Part shown: positions 17,299 to 25,326 of the stretch, piece by piece
How positions within the stretch are numbered: position 1 is the first letter of the stretch
Layout: each line of letters starts with the position of its first letter
NCBI GenBank assembly: GCA_003671275.1
Contig: QWPB01000187.1
Coordinates: 1 to 33,963, forward strand
DNA: 33,963 nucleotides
Reading direction: 5' to 3'
From: Planctomycetota bacterium
Lineage (GTDB): Bacteria > Planctomycetota > Planctomycetia > Planctomycetales > Planctomycetaceae
The notes under the pieces: generated by a model
What the model was told of the DNA's origin: nothing
Seen by the model: the letters and a program-made list of their open reading frames with translations, nothing else
The model's database searches: none
Translations under genes and position numbers: made by a program

Positions 17299-17325
17299 CT
17301 GTCAATTTGTCAGGCTGCCCTGACG
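17299..17325. promoter_or_regulatory. TGTCA repeat motif between divergent genes
   Basis: CTGTCAATTTGTCAGG at 17299-17314 holds two TGTCA units 8 bases apart, followed by CTGACG (17320-17325), an inverted half-site that can pair with the second unit. It lies about 95 bases upstream of the response regulator and 96-120 bases upstream of the plus-strand gene at 17421. The same TGTCAAnnTGTCA pattern is found at 15722. A binding site for the neighbouring regulator is possible but unproven. Confidence 0.4.
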
Positions 17326-17420
17326 CCTTTCAGTAGAACAAAAATGGCAGCTCATACGGTTCACTCCCCGCCGAGGAGATGCTTCGCTAACATCGCGTTC
17401 TCACCTGAAAGGCCCGCCCG

Positions 17421-18581
17421 ATGTCGACGATCTACGATGAACTGGTCCAGCTTCCCTCGGGCGATGCGGCAGCCCTCTTTGAACGGGTTGCGGCTCAGCT
17501 GCTCGCTGATAAGGACTATCACAAGCTGTTCGATTCGCGGCTGATGCGCAAGAAGCACGAACTGGGGCTGCCGGTGACGAAGCCGGCCTCGTTGACGGAT
17601 GTTCCGGACGCACTCCGCAAGACGGTGGAAGAGACGTATATTACCGCCGCACGTGAAGCGGGCGAGCTGTTCCTGAAGGACGGTGACATCCCGGCGGCAT
17701 GGATGTACTTTCAAGTGATTCGCGATCCGAAGCCGGTCGCAGACGCGATTGATGCGCTGCCCGATACGCTCGATTACAACCAGGCTGAAGAGATCATTCA
17801 GGTCGCCCTGCATCAGGGGGTGAACCCGATCAAGGGGCTCAAGCTGATGCTGAAGGGCCACGGGACGTGCAGCACGATCACGGCGTTTGACCAGGTGACC
17901 GCCAATCTCGCTCCCGAGCAGCGGCAGGCGTGCGCCCAGGTCATGGTTCGCAGTCTCTACACCGATCTTGTCGACAGCCTGCAGGGCAGTGTGCAGAAGC
18001 GGATGCCGTTTCTCGCTCCGGGGTCATCGCTTCGCGAACTGATGGGCGGGCGGGACTGGCTGTTTGAAGGGGGTAATTATCACATCGATGTGTCGCACCT
18101 GAACTCGGTTGTACGGTTCGCCCGGACCATCGAACCGCCCGCTGAAGAATTGGACATGGCGTTGCAGCTGGCCGAGTACGGATGCAAGCTCGATCTCCAG
18201 TTGCAATATGGCGGTGAGGCTCCGTTTGATGATTTTTACCCGGCGCACGTGAAGTTCTTCCGCGTGCTGCTGGATAAGAACCGGGCCGATGCACTGCAGT
18301 ATTTTCAGGAGCGTCTCGATCAGGAACCGGACGAACAGGACAAGCCATTTCTGGCTTATGTCGTGGTCGATCTGCTGATGCGGTCGAATCAGCTGGAGCC
18401 AGCGGTCGAACTGGCGGCCAGGTATCTGTCGAACATCAACAACGATGCACGCGTGTCGTTTGCTGAACTTTGCCAGAAGGCGGGAAGAACCGATGTCTGG
18501 CAACGGGTCACCCGCGAGCAGAACGATCTGCTGGGGTTCGCGGCGGCCCTTTTGGCCAGTGGGACGAAAACGCAGGCGTAA
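17421..18581 (+). CDS. Conserved-looking hypothetical protein, 386 residues
   Basis: No family recognised. The chain is soluble, acidic and mostly helical, without signal peptide or membrane segment. The N-terminal third (MSTIYDELVQLPSGDAAALF, LRKTVEETYITAAREAGELF, GDIPAAWMYFQVI) and the C-terminal part (LAYVVVDLLMRSNQLEPAVELAARYL) show helix pairs of TPR-like spacing, so a helical-repeat scaffold is likely. A middle segment with GNYHIDVSHLNSVVRFAR and FDDFYPAHVKFFRVLL breaks the pattern and may form a binding face. The ATG at 17421 has GAAAGG 8 bases upstream. Codon use looks like the neighbours. It is divergent from the response regulator gene across a 216-base gap that carries a TGTCA repeat. 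A role as a regulated target of that regulator is only a guess from position. Confidence 0.8.
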   Translation: MSTIYDELVQLPSGDAAALFERVAAQLLADKDYHKLFDSRLMRKKHELGLPVTKPASLTDVPDALRKTVEETYITAAREAGELFLKDGDIPAAWMYFQVIRDPKPVADAIDALPDTLDYNQAEEIIQVALHQGVNPIKGLKLMLKGHGTCSTITAFDQVTANLAPEQRQACAQVMVRSLYTDLVDSLQGSVQKRMPFLAPGSSLRELMGGRDWLFEGGNYHIDVSHLNSVVRFARTIEPPAEELDMALQLAEYGCKLDLQLQYGGEAPFDDFYPAHVKFFRVLLDKNRADALQYFQERLDQEPDEQDKPFLAYVVVDLLMRSNQLEPAVELAARYLSNINNDARVSFAELCQKAGRTDVWQRVTREQNDLLGFAAALLASGTKTQA

Positions 18582-18628
18582 TCTGCTGATGGGCCATTGG
18601 CGATTCGCCCGTGATTGACGGGGCGGGG

Positions 18629-19597
18629 TTATCGACCCAGGACACTGGCCATTTCACCGGCATGGTAGCTGGAGCGGACAAACGGGCCGCTGGAGACCAG
18701 CTTGAAGCCCATCCGGCGGCACTGTTCACCCAGCCAGTCGAACTCTTCCGGCGGTACGAATCGCTCGACGGGCAGGTTCTGTGGCGTCGGTTGCAGGTAT
18801 TGACCGATGGTCAGCATCTCGCAGCCGACCGCCCGCAGGTCAGAGGCCACGTCCAGGACTTCGTCCATCGTTTCGCCGAGGCCGAGCATCAGGCCACTCT
18901 TGGTGGGCATGTCGGGGGCTTCGTGCTTGACCTGCTTGAGAAGATCGAGCGTCCGCTGGTACTCCGCGTTACGGCGTACCCGCTCGTACAGGCGGGGGAC
19001 CGTTTCGGTGTTATGGTTGAACACATCGGGGCGGGACTGTACCACGCGGGAGATTGCTGCGCGGTTTCCCTTGAAGTCACTGGTCAGCACTTCGACGGCG
19101 GCCCCGGTGGCGGCACGGACCGCCAGTACGCACTGGTAGAAGTGTTCCGCACCTCCATCGGGCAGGTCATCGCGAGTCACGCAGGTGATAACCACATGCT
19201 CCAGCCCCAGCCGCTTGGCTGCTTCGGCGACGCGTTCGGGCTCATCGAGTTCGATCTCTTCGGTCTTGCCGCGGGGCACCGAGCAGAACCCACACGGACG
19301 GGTGCAGACGTTGCCCAGGATCATGAACGTGGCGGTGCGGTGCGACCAGCATTCGGTCCGGTTGGGGCACTTGGCACTTTCGCAGACGGTTTCCAGCCGC
19401 AGATCTTCAATGACCTGACTGGTAAATGACATCTCGGAGGTGGGAAGCGGACGCTTGAGCCAAGGGGGCAGCCGCCGCCGACCCGGGATCGATCCATCCA
19501 ATGCCAATGCAATCCCCGAGGAGCAGCCGCCAGCAGTACTGGATACCGGAGCCCCTGACAGTGAGTCGTCGACCGAAATGATGGGCAGATCAAGCAT
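18629..19597 (-). CDS. lipA: Lipoyl synthase (radical SAM)
   Basis: 322 residues from the ATG at 19597. LipA inserts two sulfur atoms into protein-bound octanoyl chains to make the lipoyl cofactor of 2-oxoacid dehydrogenases and the glycine cleavage system. Both iron-sulfur sites are present: the auxiliary cluster cysteines CESAKCPNRTEC (72, 77, 83) and the radical SAM triad CTRPCGFC (98, 102, 105). The C-terminal RSSYHA holds the serine ligand of the auxiliary cluster. The first ~45 residues are longer than usual and variable. Alternative starts at 19606 and 19663 exist; none has a good ribosome site. No lipB or dehydrogenase genes are adjacent. It converges on the 386-residue gene and diverges from the sulfatase gene (260 bases). 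Confidence 0.95.
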   Translation of the reverse strand: MLDLPIISVDDSLSGAPVSSTAGGCSSGIALALDGSIPGRRRLPPWLKRPLPTSEMSFTSQVIEDLRLETVCESAKCPNRTECWSHRTATFMILGNVCTRPCGFCSVPRGKTEEIELDEPERVAEAAKRLGLEHVVITCVTRDDLPDGGAEHFYQCVLAVRAATGAAVEVLTSDFKGNRAAISRVVQSRPDVFNHNTETVPRLYERVRRNAEYQRTLDLLKQVKHEAPDMPTKSGLMLGLGETMDEVLDVASDLRAVGCEMLTIGQYLQPTPQNLPVERFVPPEEFDWLGEQCRRMGFKLVSSGPFVRSSYHAGEMASVLGR

Positions 19598-19857
19598 GAA
19601 TGTCATCGCATGAGCGGAGGTCAGGTCGACACGTCGACCGATTCTGGATTTCCCACAAGACAATCGCGGAGCCCCAGAGATCGCGATCCATGATAACGGG
19701 CTCCGGGCAACAGGGCACGCGCGAGGGATTGTGGGGGATCATTTCGAAGAGAAGTCGAACCGAGGGACGGTCGATCCACTCGGCACTGTTGATGCGATCC
19801 GTTAAAGTCAGCCTCGTTGATATGGCGGTCCAATGGATCAATGCAATGGGGGGAAGC

Positions 19858-21285
19858 ATGCGGTGGTTCCTGAGTTTGATGTTGTCTGGAGTATGGTTGA
19901 TCGGGGGGGCTGTGCATGCGGAGACGGTCTTGCCGCGACCGAACATTCTGCTGATCATCACGGATGATCAGGGGTACGGGGACCTCGGCCTGCATGGCAA
20001 CCCAACCGTACGGACGCCGCATCTGGATGCCTTGGGGCGGCAATCGGTGCGGCTGACGAATTTTCATGTCAGTCCGACCTGTGCCCCGACGCGGTGTGCG
20101 CTGCTGACCGGACGGCATGAGTTTCGTTCGGGGGTCACCCACACGATTCAGGAACGAGAACGGATGGACCTGCGGGCCACGACCTATGTCAACCTGCTCC
20201 AGAAGGCTGGGTATTCCACGGGTATCTTCGGAAAGTGGCATCTGGGGGATCAGGCTCCCTACCAGCCAGACCAGCGCAGCTTCACCGAGGTCTTTATTCA
20301 CGGGGCGGGAGGGATTGGCCAGACGTATCCCGGCAGTTGCGGTGATGCTCCGGGGAATACCTACTTCAGTCCGGCAATCCGGCATAATGGAAAGTTCGTG
20401 AAAACCAAGGGCTACTGCACCGATCTGTTCTTTGATCAGGCGACTCGCTGGATGAAGGCCCAACCGGGGCCGTTCTACGCCCACATCTCGACCAACGCTC
20501 CGCATCAGCCGCTGCAATGCCCCGAAGAGTACGAACACCGGTACGCCCATCTGAACGATCCGGCTCGGGCCAAGTATTATGGCATGATTGAAAATATCGA
20601 TGACAATGTCGGGCGGCTGATGATGTTCATGCGGGAGACCGGATTGGACCAGAACACCATCATCATTTTCATGACCGATAACGGTGGGACGGGCGGGGTC
20701 AAGGAGTTCAATGCCGGGATGCGCGGTGCCAAGGGGTCTCCGTGGGAAGGGGGAACACGTGTTCCCTGTTTCATCCGCTGGGGGCAAAAGTATCCGGCAG
20801 GGGATCGTACGCAGCTGACGGCGCACCACGATCTGTTTCCCACGCTGACCCATCTGGCAGGTGTGACGATTCCAGAGGCCGTGGCTGTACAGTTGGAAGG
20901 GCGGGATCTGTCAGACGTCCTCCAGAATGCGGAGACGCCTTGGGAAAATCGCACGCTGGTCACGCATGTGGGACGCTGGCCACAGGGGCAGGTGGAACAG
21001 GCCAAGTACGCGAATTGTTCGATTCGTGATGAGCGTTATTCCCTGGTCTCGGTCGGGAAAGGGGCTGTTAAATGGCAATTGTTCGATTTGCAGGTCGATC
21101 CGGGGCAGATGACCGATGTGGCGTCGCAGCAGTCGGAAGTGAAGGCTCGCTTGGAAGCCGCATATGACCAGTGGTGGGGCACGCTTCCAACCGGGCTGGT
21201 GAATGAGGACGCGACGCCTCCCGCCGAGAATCCGTTTCATGTCTGGTATTGGGAGCAGTTCCCGGAAGAGCGGCCCAACAAGTAG
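19858..21285 (+). CDS. Exported sulfatase (type I, formylglycine)
   Basis: 475 residues from the ATG at 19858, which follows a GGGGGGAA stretch. Residues 1-21 are a signal peptide (MRWFLSLMLSGVWLIGGAVHA). The mature protein begins RPNILLIITDDQGYGDLG with metal-binding Asp36/Asp37. The maturation motif is Cys75-Ala-Pro-Thr-Arg followed by CALLTG, so the cysteine should become formylglycine. Later landmarks are GKWHLG, FMTDNGGTGG and GSPWEGGTRVPCFIRW, all typical of arylsulfatase-like S1 family enzymes. Such enzymes remove sulfate esters from polysaccharides, and planctomycetes carry many. Substrate is not predictable from this. The frame is open further upstream to 19600, but that region lacks homology. 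It converges with the HisA-like gene (22-base gap). Confidence 0.93.
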   Translation: MRWFLSLMLSGVWLIGGAVHAETVLPRPNILLIITDDQGYGDLGLHGNPTVRTPHLDALGRQSVRLTNFHVSPTCAPTRCALLTGRHEFRSGVTHTIQERERMDLRATTYVNLLQKAGYSTGIFGKWHLGDQAPYQPDQRSFTEVFIHGAGGIGQTYPGSCGDAPGNTYFSPAIRHNGKFVKTKGYCTDLFFDQATRWMKAQPGPFYAHISTNAPHQPLQCPEEYEHRYAHLNDPARAKYYGMIENIDDNVGRLMMFMRETGLDQNTIIIFMTDNGGTGGVKEFNAGMRGAKGSPWEGGTRVPCFIRWGQKYPAGDRTQLTAHHDLFPTLTHLAGVTIPEAVAVQLEGRDLSDVLQNAETPWENRTLVTHVGRWPQGQVEQAKYANCSIRDERYSLVSVGKGAVKWQLFDLQVDPGQMTDVASQQSEVKARLEAAYDQWWGTLPTGLVNEDATPPAENPFHVWYWEQFPEERPNK

Positions 21286-21307
21286 CGGGATCTGCAGTCA
21301 TTCTGCA

Positions 21308-22051
21308 TCATTGCCCGGGCAGCCAGTCGGCCACCTGATGCAGGGCGGTGGCGATCAGTACGCCATCGACCCCGGCGGTTTCCAGTTCTGCCAGATCCGC
21401 CGCGTGACGGACGCCTCCGCCGGTGATCAGTTCGATGGTCGGTGCCTGTGTGCGAATCCGTCGACACAGCGGCAACGTTGGAACTCCCTGCGCGACGCCG
21501 ACTCCCGCCAGGTCGAGAACAATCAGCGAGCGAATGCCACAGTCCAGAACGGTCGTCGCGATCTCCATCGGATCGGAAGGCCAGCCGAGGCCGCCCAGCG
21601 ATTGGCCGGATTGGAGATCGAGGGAAAACGTCACACAGCCAGCGGTTGCCGCGCTGAGGATCGACCGAAGCCTTTCGGGGCTGGAGCATGATTCCAGTCC
21701 CACAATTACCTGGCTGGCTCCCTGAGCCAGCAGAGCCTCGGCCTCGACGGGGGAGTTCACGCCCGCATCGATCATCAGGGTGCCCGCCGGATGTCGTAGA
21801 GCGGAGTACAGGTCATAAGCTGCCGCCCGTCCCTGAATCACGTCGAGGTCCGCGATATACAGATCGCGGTAGCTAAACCGCTGGCGGATCGCCGCCACGA
21901 TGTCGTTCGGGGCAGAAGAATCGGTGAGTTGGCTGCGTATCGGGGCATATCGCTCGCGCTGGCCGGCCACCCCGTGGACGACCCGACCATGGAGGATGTC
22001 AATCACGGGAATGATGCGCACGGCGGACTCTCGCAGGGGAGGGCGTATCAT
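21308..22051 (-). CDS. HisA/HisF-like (beta-alpha)8 barrel protein (HisA paralog)
   Basis: 247 residues from the ATG at 22051. The chain has the half-barrel repeat layout of HisA/HisF: N-terminal VRIIPVIDILHGRVV with Asp18, the second-half strand FSLDLQSGQ with Asp145, and phosphate-binding glycine loops ITGGGVRHAADL and VDGVLIATALH near the C terminus. The sequence VVHGVAGQRERYAPI in the first loop differs from the HisA pattern (KGxxVRLxQGD) and matches the hisA/hisF-related group known from methanogens and C1-metabolising bacteria. It is thus probably not the histidine enzyme; a place in tetrahydromethanopterin or related cofactor metabolism is a family-level hypothesis. No histidine genes are adjacent. 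A longer frame extends to 22219 but looks non-coding. Confidence 0.75.
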   Translation of the reverse strand: MIRPPLRESAVRIIPVIDILHGRVVHGVAGQRERYAPIRSQLTDSSAPNDIVAAIRQRFSYRDLYIADLDVIQGRAAAYDLYSALRHPAGTLMIDAGVNSPVEAEALLAQGASQVIVGLESCSSPERLRSILSAATAGCVTFSLDLQSGQSLGGLGWPSDPMEIATTVLDCGIRSLIVLDLAGVGVAQGVPTLPLCRRIRTQAPTIELITGGGVRHAADLAELETAGVDGVLIATALHQVADWLPGQ

Positions 22052-22243
22052 AGCAAACGGCAGGGGGGGCTGGTGTGCGGGACTTACGCCCAGCGGAGTT
22101 GCCCCGCCATTTGTCACCAGAGTTGTCATCTTTGGGGACGATCTTGGATTCGCCTTGCATGGCCAGGTTTCATGGCAACGGAGACCAAAATGGAAAGCGG
22201 TGGAATTGCATGGATTCAAACTGAGGAGTGTGATTGCAATGAT

Positions 22244-22969
22244 TTATACATTATGGCAAAGATCTAAGTCGATCAACTGGGGTGCGTGATCATTGAAGTG
22301 TCTTTGCATGGTGGGGTCTTTCATTGCCATTCTACGAGTTTCCTTGTCAGGGAATACGATTGCTTGCACTTCATGGTGCTCAAAATAAAATGATCGTTCT
22401 GTTGGCGATCTTTTACATGAACGAAATTCAAGTGGAAGAAAATTTCCGTTAGTTTCCCAACTCTGGAAAACGACCATTCTCCATTCGTGTTCTTCGAAAT
22501 AAACGAGGTCGCCTTGTTCCGGTTTGCTCATGGGTTTACAAAATGAAAGAATGTACTTCTGGTCGTTGCTTGTGGTGTTTTCGCTATTGATCTCCGAGCT
22601 GTTCGACAGTCGTACAACGTGGGTATTGACGATTCCGCTATTGCCCGAATGGATATAAAACACCGGGTTCGCACCGCCTTTTTTTATTAAGTATGCTCGT
22701 TGGAATACAATACCAAGCGTTCCATATCTTTTCGAGAATCGGTGTGCGTGCCTCAGTCGCAGTTCCGTGAAACAGATGGAAGGTAGGTGCGGTAGTTTAC
22801 ATTCCGAAGGTGCATCCCCTCCTACTCCGTGAAGATTATAAAAATTCGAATCGGTATAGTAGAGTCCATTCTCGTAGATACTCTTTAATCGCTCGATGAA
22901 TAAGTGTGGATCCTTACAATCACGTCCCGTCCAGTGGACAAGCAATTCGGATCGTGTTGGTGGATTCAT
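22244..22969 (-). CDS. AbiGi / DUF2971-like protein (candidate phage-defence or ART-like gene)
   Basis: 241 residues from the ATG at 22969, which has AGGAG 10 bases upstream. The N-terminal part reads ELLVHWTGRD (H12, T14), then LPSICFTEL (C66, E69), RYGTLGIVFQRAYLIKKGG and ANPVFYIH (100-107), then YFEEHEWRMVVF (158-168) and HEVQAIVFPDKETRR near 199-212. The order H-x-T, CFTE, YGxxGI, GANPV and EWR is what I know from AbiGi-type antitoxin (PF10899) and DUF2971 proteins, which have been linked to abortive infection systems. The match is from memory, not from a search. Base composition is clearly AT-richer than the flanks, with several A/T runs, which fits recent acquisition. No AbiGii-like toxin gene is adjacent; the upstream neighbour is a 138-residue unknown. 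Confidence 0.62.
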   Translation of the reverse strand: MNPPTRSELLVHWTGRDCKDPHLFIERLKSIYENGLYYTDSNFYNLHGVGGDAPSECKLPHLPSICFTELRLRHAHRFSKRYGTLGIVFQRAYLIKKGGANPVFYIHSGNSGIVNTHVVRLSNSSEINSENTTSNDQKYILSFCKPMSKPEQGDLVYFEEHEWRMVVFQSWETNGNFLPLEFRSCKRSPTERSFYFEHHEVQAIVFPDKETRRMAMKDPTMQRHFNDHAPQLIDLDLCHNV

Positions 22970-23034
22970 GCTGACATCGCTCCTGGTCGACAGTGGCCCT
23001 GCTCCGAGCCGGAGAGACAGGCGTGGGAATTGAG

Positions 23035-23451
23035 TTACTTCCATTCCCAGATTTTGACGGAAAAGCCTCCGGTGGAATCGACGATGAATTCGAAGAGCCC
23101 CATGACTTCGTTCAAGTATTGCCAAGAAGTGGCTGTGGTTTCGTATTTGCCGGTGGTGACATACCGTCCTTGCGGAGCAGGTCCAGTCAGTCGCCCCAGT
23201 CCCGATGCTTTGAGTCGAACAATGTCCCCGGTCGGTCCGGTGATAATAATATGTCCTTCATCCGAGGCAATTACGCCATCGTCGCGAAACACAAATTGAC
23301 TGGAGCCCAGGCTCGTAATCGGAATCCCGAGGAGTTCTCCACTTCCTTGAAACGAAATCTCCAGTACCGCCTGGCGCTCCAGCGGAGGGAGTACTCGCGT
23401 TCCGGTCACTCGCCCTTGAGCGTGTCCCACACATTGACAGCTGTCCAACAT
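23035..23451 (-). CDS. Hypothetical protein, 138 residues, beta-rich
   Basis: Starts MLDSCQCVGHAQGRV at 23451 with AGGAG 6 bases upstream, a good ribosome site. The chain alternates short beta strands (AVLEISFQGSG, QFVFRDDGVIASDEG, HIIITGPTGDIVRLKASG, GRYVTTGKYETT) and ends LFEFIVDSTGGFSVKIWEWK. This pattern, with a WQYLNEV helix before the last strands, resembles small calycin-like barrels such as DUF3237, but I cannot claim membership. No signal peptide. The next gene, the AbiGi-like one, starts 65 bases downstream on the same strand, so they may be co-transcribed, although base composition differs (this gene looks like the host genome). A longer frame reaches 23532, but that would translate the hairpin at 23491-23521. 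Confidence 0.6.
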   Translation of the reverse strand: MLDSCQCVGHAQGRVTGTRVLPPLERQAVLEISFQGSGELLGIPITSLGSSQFVFRDDGVIASDEGHIIITGPTGDIVRLKASGLGRLTGPAPQGRYVTTGKYETTATSWQYLNEVMGLFEFIVDSTGGFSVKIWEWK

Positions 23452-23490
23452 GGCCTGCTCCTGATCTTGAAGAGTTGAACCGTCAGGCAA

Positions 23491-23521
23491 GAATCCCCCG
23501 AGGCCGTTTTCGGGGGGATTC
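23491..23521. other. Stem-loop in the gap between the second DUF1501 gene and the 138-residue gene
   Basis: GAATCCCCCGA and TCGGGGGGATTC can pair with a single bulge, enclosing a short loop. No T run follows on either strand. It lies 157 bases after the DUF1501 stop and 40 bases before the small gene, so it could be a terminator of the former or a leader structure of the latter. Confidence 0.4.
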
Positions 23522-23677
23522 AAGACAGTCAAAAAAGTTCGGGATCATGAGGGCGGGCCTGTGATCACCCCGGGGCTTGCGGTTCGATCGATCCTCGGAT
23601 TGATGGCTCGCGTGAGCCGACTTTCGGTGAGGCACGGAGGATGATGTTCTCCACCGACCGGGATCAGCATGTGGCCT

Positions 23678-25144
23678 CTACGACAGAATCCCGTGGACCA
23701 CTTTGCCATGGATGTCGGTCAGGCGGAAGTCGCGTCCCTGGAATTTGTAGGTCAGCTTCTCATGGTTGACACCCATGCAGTGCAGGATCGTCGCGTTCAG
23801 GTCGTGGATGTGGACCGGATTTTCGATGACGTTGTAGCTGAAGTCATCCGTCTCGCCGTAGGTCAGTCCCCGTTTGATCCCGCCGCCGGCCATCCACATG
23901 GTGTAGTTTCGCGGGTGGTGGTCCCGGCCGTAGTTATCTTTGGTCAGTGTTCCCTGACTGTAGACAGTCCGTCCGAACTCGCCACCCCAGACAACGAGAG
24001 TGTCGTCGAGCATTCCCAGTCGCTTCAGATCCTTGATGAGGGCGGCACTGGGCTGATCAGTGGCCGGTGCCAAGCCGCGAATCGCCCCCGGCAGCCCCCC
24101 GTGATGGTCCCATCCACGGAGGAAGACCTGCGTGAAGGGAACGCCGCGTTCGGCCAGTCGCCGCGCGAGCAGGCAGTTGTAGGCAAACGTCCCGGGATTC
24201 GTGACGTCCGGTCCATACATATCGAGGACGGACTTGGGTTCCTGTGAGATGTCGACCAGGTCCGGTACCGAGGTCTGCATCTTGTAGGCCATCTCGTACT
24301 GGGCGATCCGGCTGGTGATCTCGGGATCGCCCATCGCCTCGAACCGCTGCTGGTTGAGATTGGCCAGTCCGTCGAGCATCTTGCGGCGGGTCGCCTTGTC
24401 GATGCCCGCCGGGTCGCTCAGGTACAGCACCGGGTCACCGGAAGACCGTAAGGCCACGCCCTGGTGCTTGGTGGGCAGAAACCCAGACCCCCACAGGCGT
24501 GAGAAAAGTGCCTGCGGCTGCGCCCCCGTGCCCAGTCGCGAGACGAGTACCACAAATGCAGGCAGATCCTTGTTCGGACTTCCCAGTCCGTAGCTGGTCC
24601 AGGCCCCCATGCTGGGGCGACCGGGAATCTGGCTGCCCGTCTGGATGTAGGTGATCGCCGGGTCGTGGTTAATGGCCTCGGTGTTCACGGTCTTGATGAC
24701 GGTGATGTCGTCCACGATCGATGAGATGTGCGGCAGAAGCTCACTGACCCATGTGCCGCATTGCCCGTGCTGGGCGAACTTGAAGACCGACGGAGCACAA
24801 GGGAACCGTGCCTGCCCCGAAGTCATTGTCGTGATCCGCTGCCCGTTGCGAATACTCTCGGGCAGGTCTTTGTCAAAAAAGTCGACCAGCTTCGGCTTGT
24901 AGTCGTACAGGTCCAGCTGGGACGGGGCATCGGCCATGAACAGCCAGATCACTCGTTTGGCGGTGGGCTTGTGATGCAGTTGGGGCAGGGCTCCCAGCGA
25001 GGTCAGATCGGGAGCCGCCCCGCTCTCGCCGAAAAGTTGGGGACTCAGGCAGTTGGCAAGTGCAGCCGCTCCCAGTCCGCACGCATTCCGGTGGAAGAAG
25101 TGCCGACGGGTGTGAGAGAGGAAGTGGTCTTGAATCGGGTTCAT
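23678..25144 (-). CDS. DUF1501 (PF07394) exported protein, copy 2
   Basis: 488 residues from the ATG at 25144. The N-terminal [20 protein letters not shown] is a twin-arginine-like export signal. The domain shows [18 protein letters not shown] near residue 75, [18 protein letters not shown] in the middle, [29 protein letters not shown], and the C terminus [18 protein letters not shown]. The last ~90 residues are close to copy 1 at 811-2238, so the two are paralogs that have diverged in the N-terminal half. [15 protein letters not shown]-like segment near 110 marks the longer N-terminal part. No DUF1549 partner is next to it. Upstream in-frame ATGs reach 25246 but lack the signal pattern. It ends 226 bases upstream of the 138-residue gene. 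Confidence 0.9.
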   Translation of the reverse strand: MNPIQDHFLSHTRRHFFHRNACGLGAAALANCLSPQLFGESGAAPDLTSLGALPQLHHKPTAKRVIWLFMADAPSQLDLYDYKPKLVDFFDKDLPESIRNGQRITTMTSGQARFPCAPSVFKFAQHGQCGTWVSELLPHISSIVDDITVIKTVNTEAINHDPAITYIQTGSQIPGRPSMGAWTSYGLGSPNKDLPAFVVLVSRLGTGAQPQALFSRLWGSGFLPTKHQGVALRSSGDPVLYLSDPAGIDKATRRKMLDGLANLNQQRFEAMGDPEITSRIAQYEMAYKMQTSVPDLVDISQEPKSVLDMYGPDVTNPGTFAYNCLLARRLAERGVPFTQVFLRGWDHHGGLPGAIRGLAPATDQPSAALIKDLKRLGMLDDTLVVWGGEFGRTVYSQGTLTKDNYGRDHHPRNYTMWMAGGGIKRGLTYGETDDFSYNVIENPVHIHDLNATILHCMGVNHEKLTYKFQGRDFRLTDIHGKVVHGILS

Positions 25145-25249
25145 CGTGGGTTTCCGACAGGATGGATCGACGTACTTTAATGTATCGACCGGCATGCCCG
25201 CTGTGAATCCGAGAAGTGACTTCGCGATGGTCTGGGGGGGATTCATGCA

Positions 25250-25279
25250 ACAAGCCCCCGAGAAAACTCGGGGGCTTGT
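25250..25279 (-). terminator. Stem-loop downstream of groEL
   Basis: Perfect 13-bp stem (ACAAGCCCCCGAG at 25250-25262 paired with 25267-25279) closed by a 4-base loop, 47 bases after the groEL stop. On the minus strand only a weak TTGTTGC follows, so it is a terminator-like structure with a poor U tract. It also lies about 105 bases upstream of the DUF1501 start. Confidence 0.7.
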
Positions 25280-25326
25280 CTGATTATCACCGGAACCGGC
25301 CAGGCCGTGATGTGCGTCGCAGCGAA

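Noticed and set aside
17345-17360. Sigma-54 (-24/-12) promoter before the 386-residue gene
   Set aside because: TGGCAG gives the GG, but 10 bases later the needed GC is GG, so the core is not met.
19600-19857. Upstream extension of the sulfatase gene to 19600
   Set aside because: A signal peptide begins exactly at the ATG at 19858, and the extension overlaps the divergent lipA promoter region.
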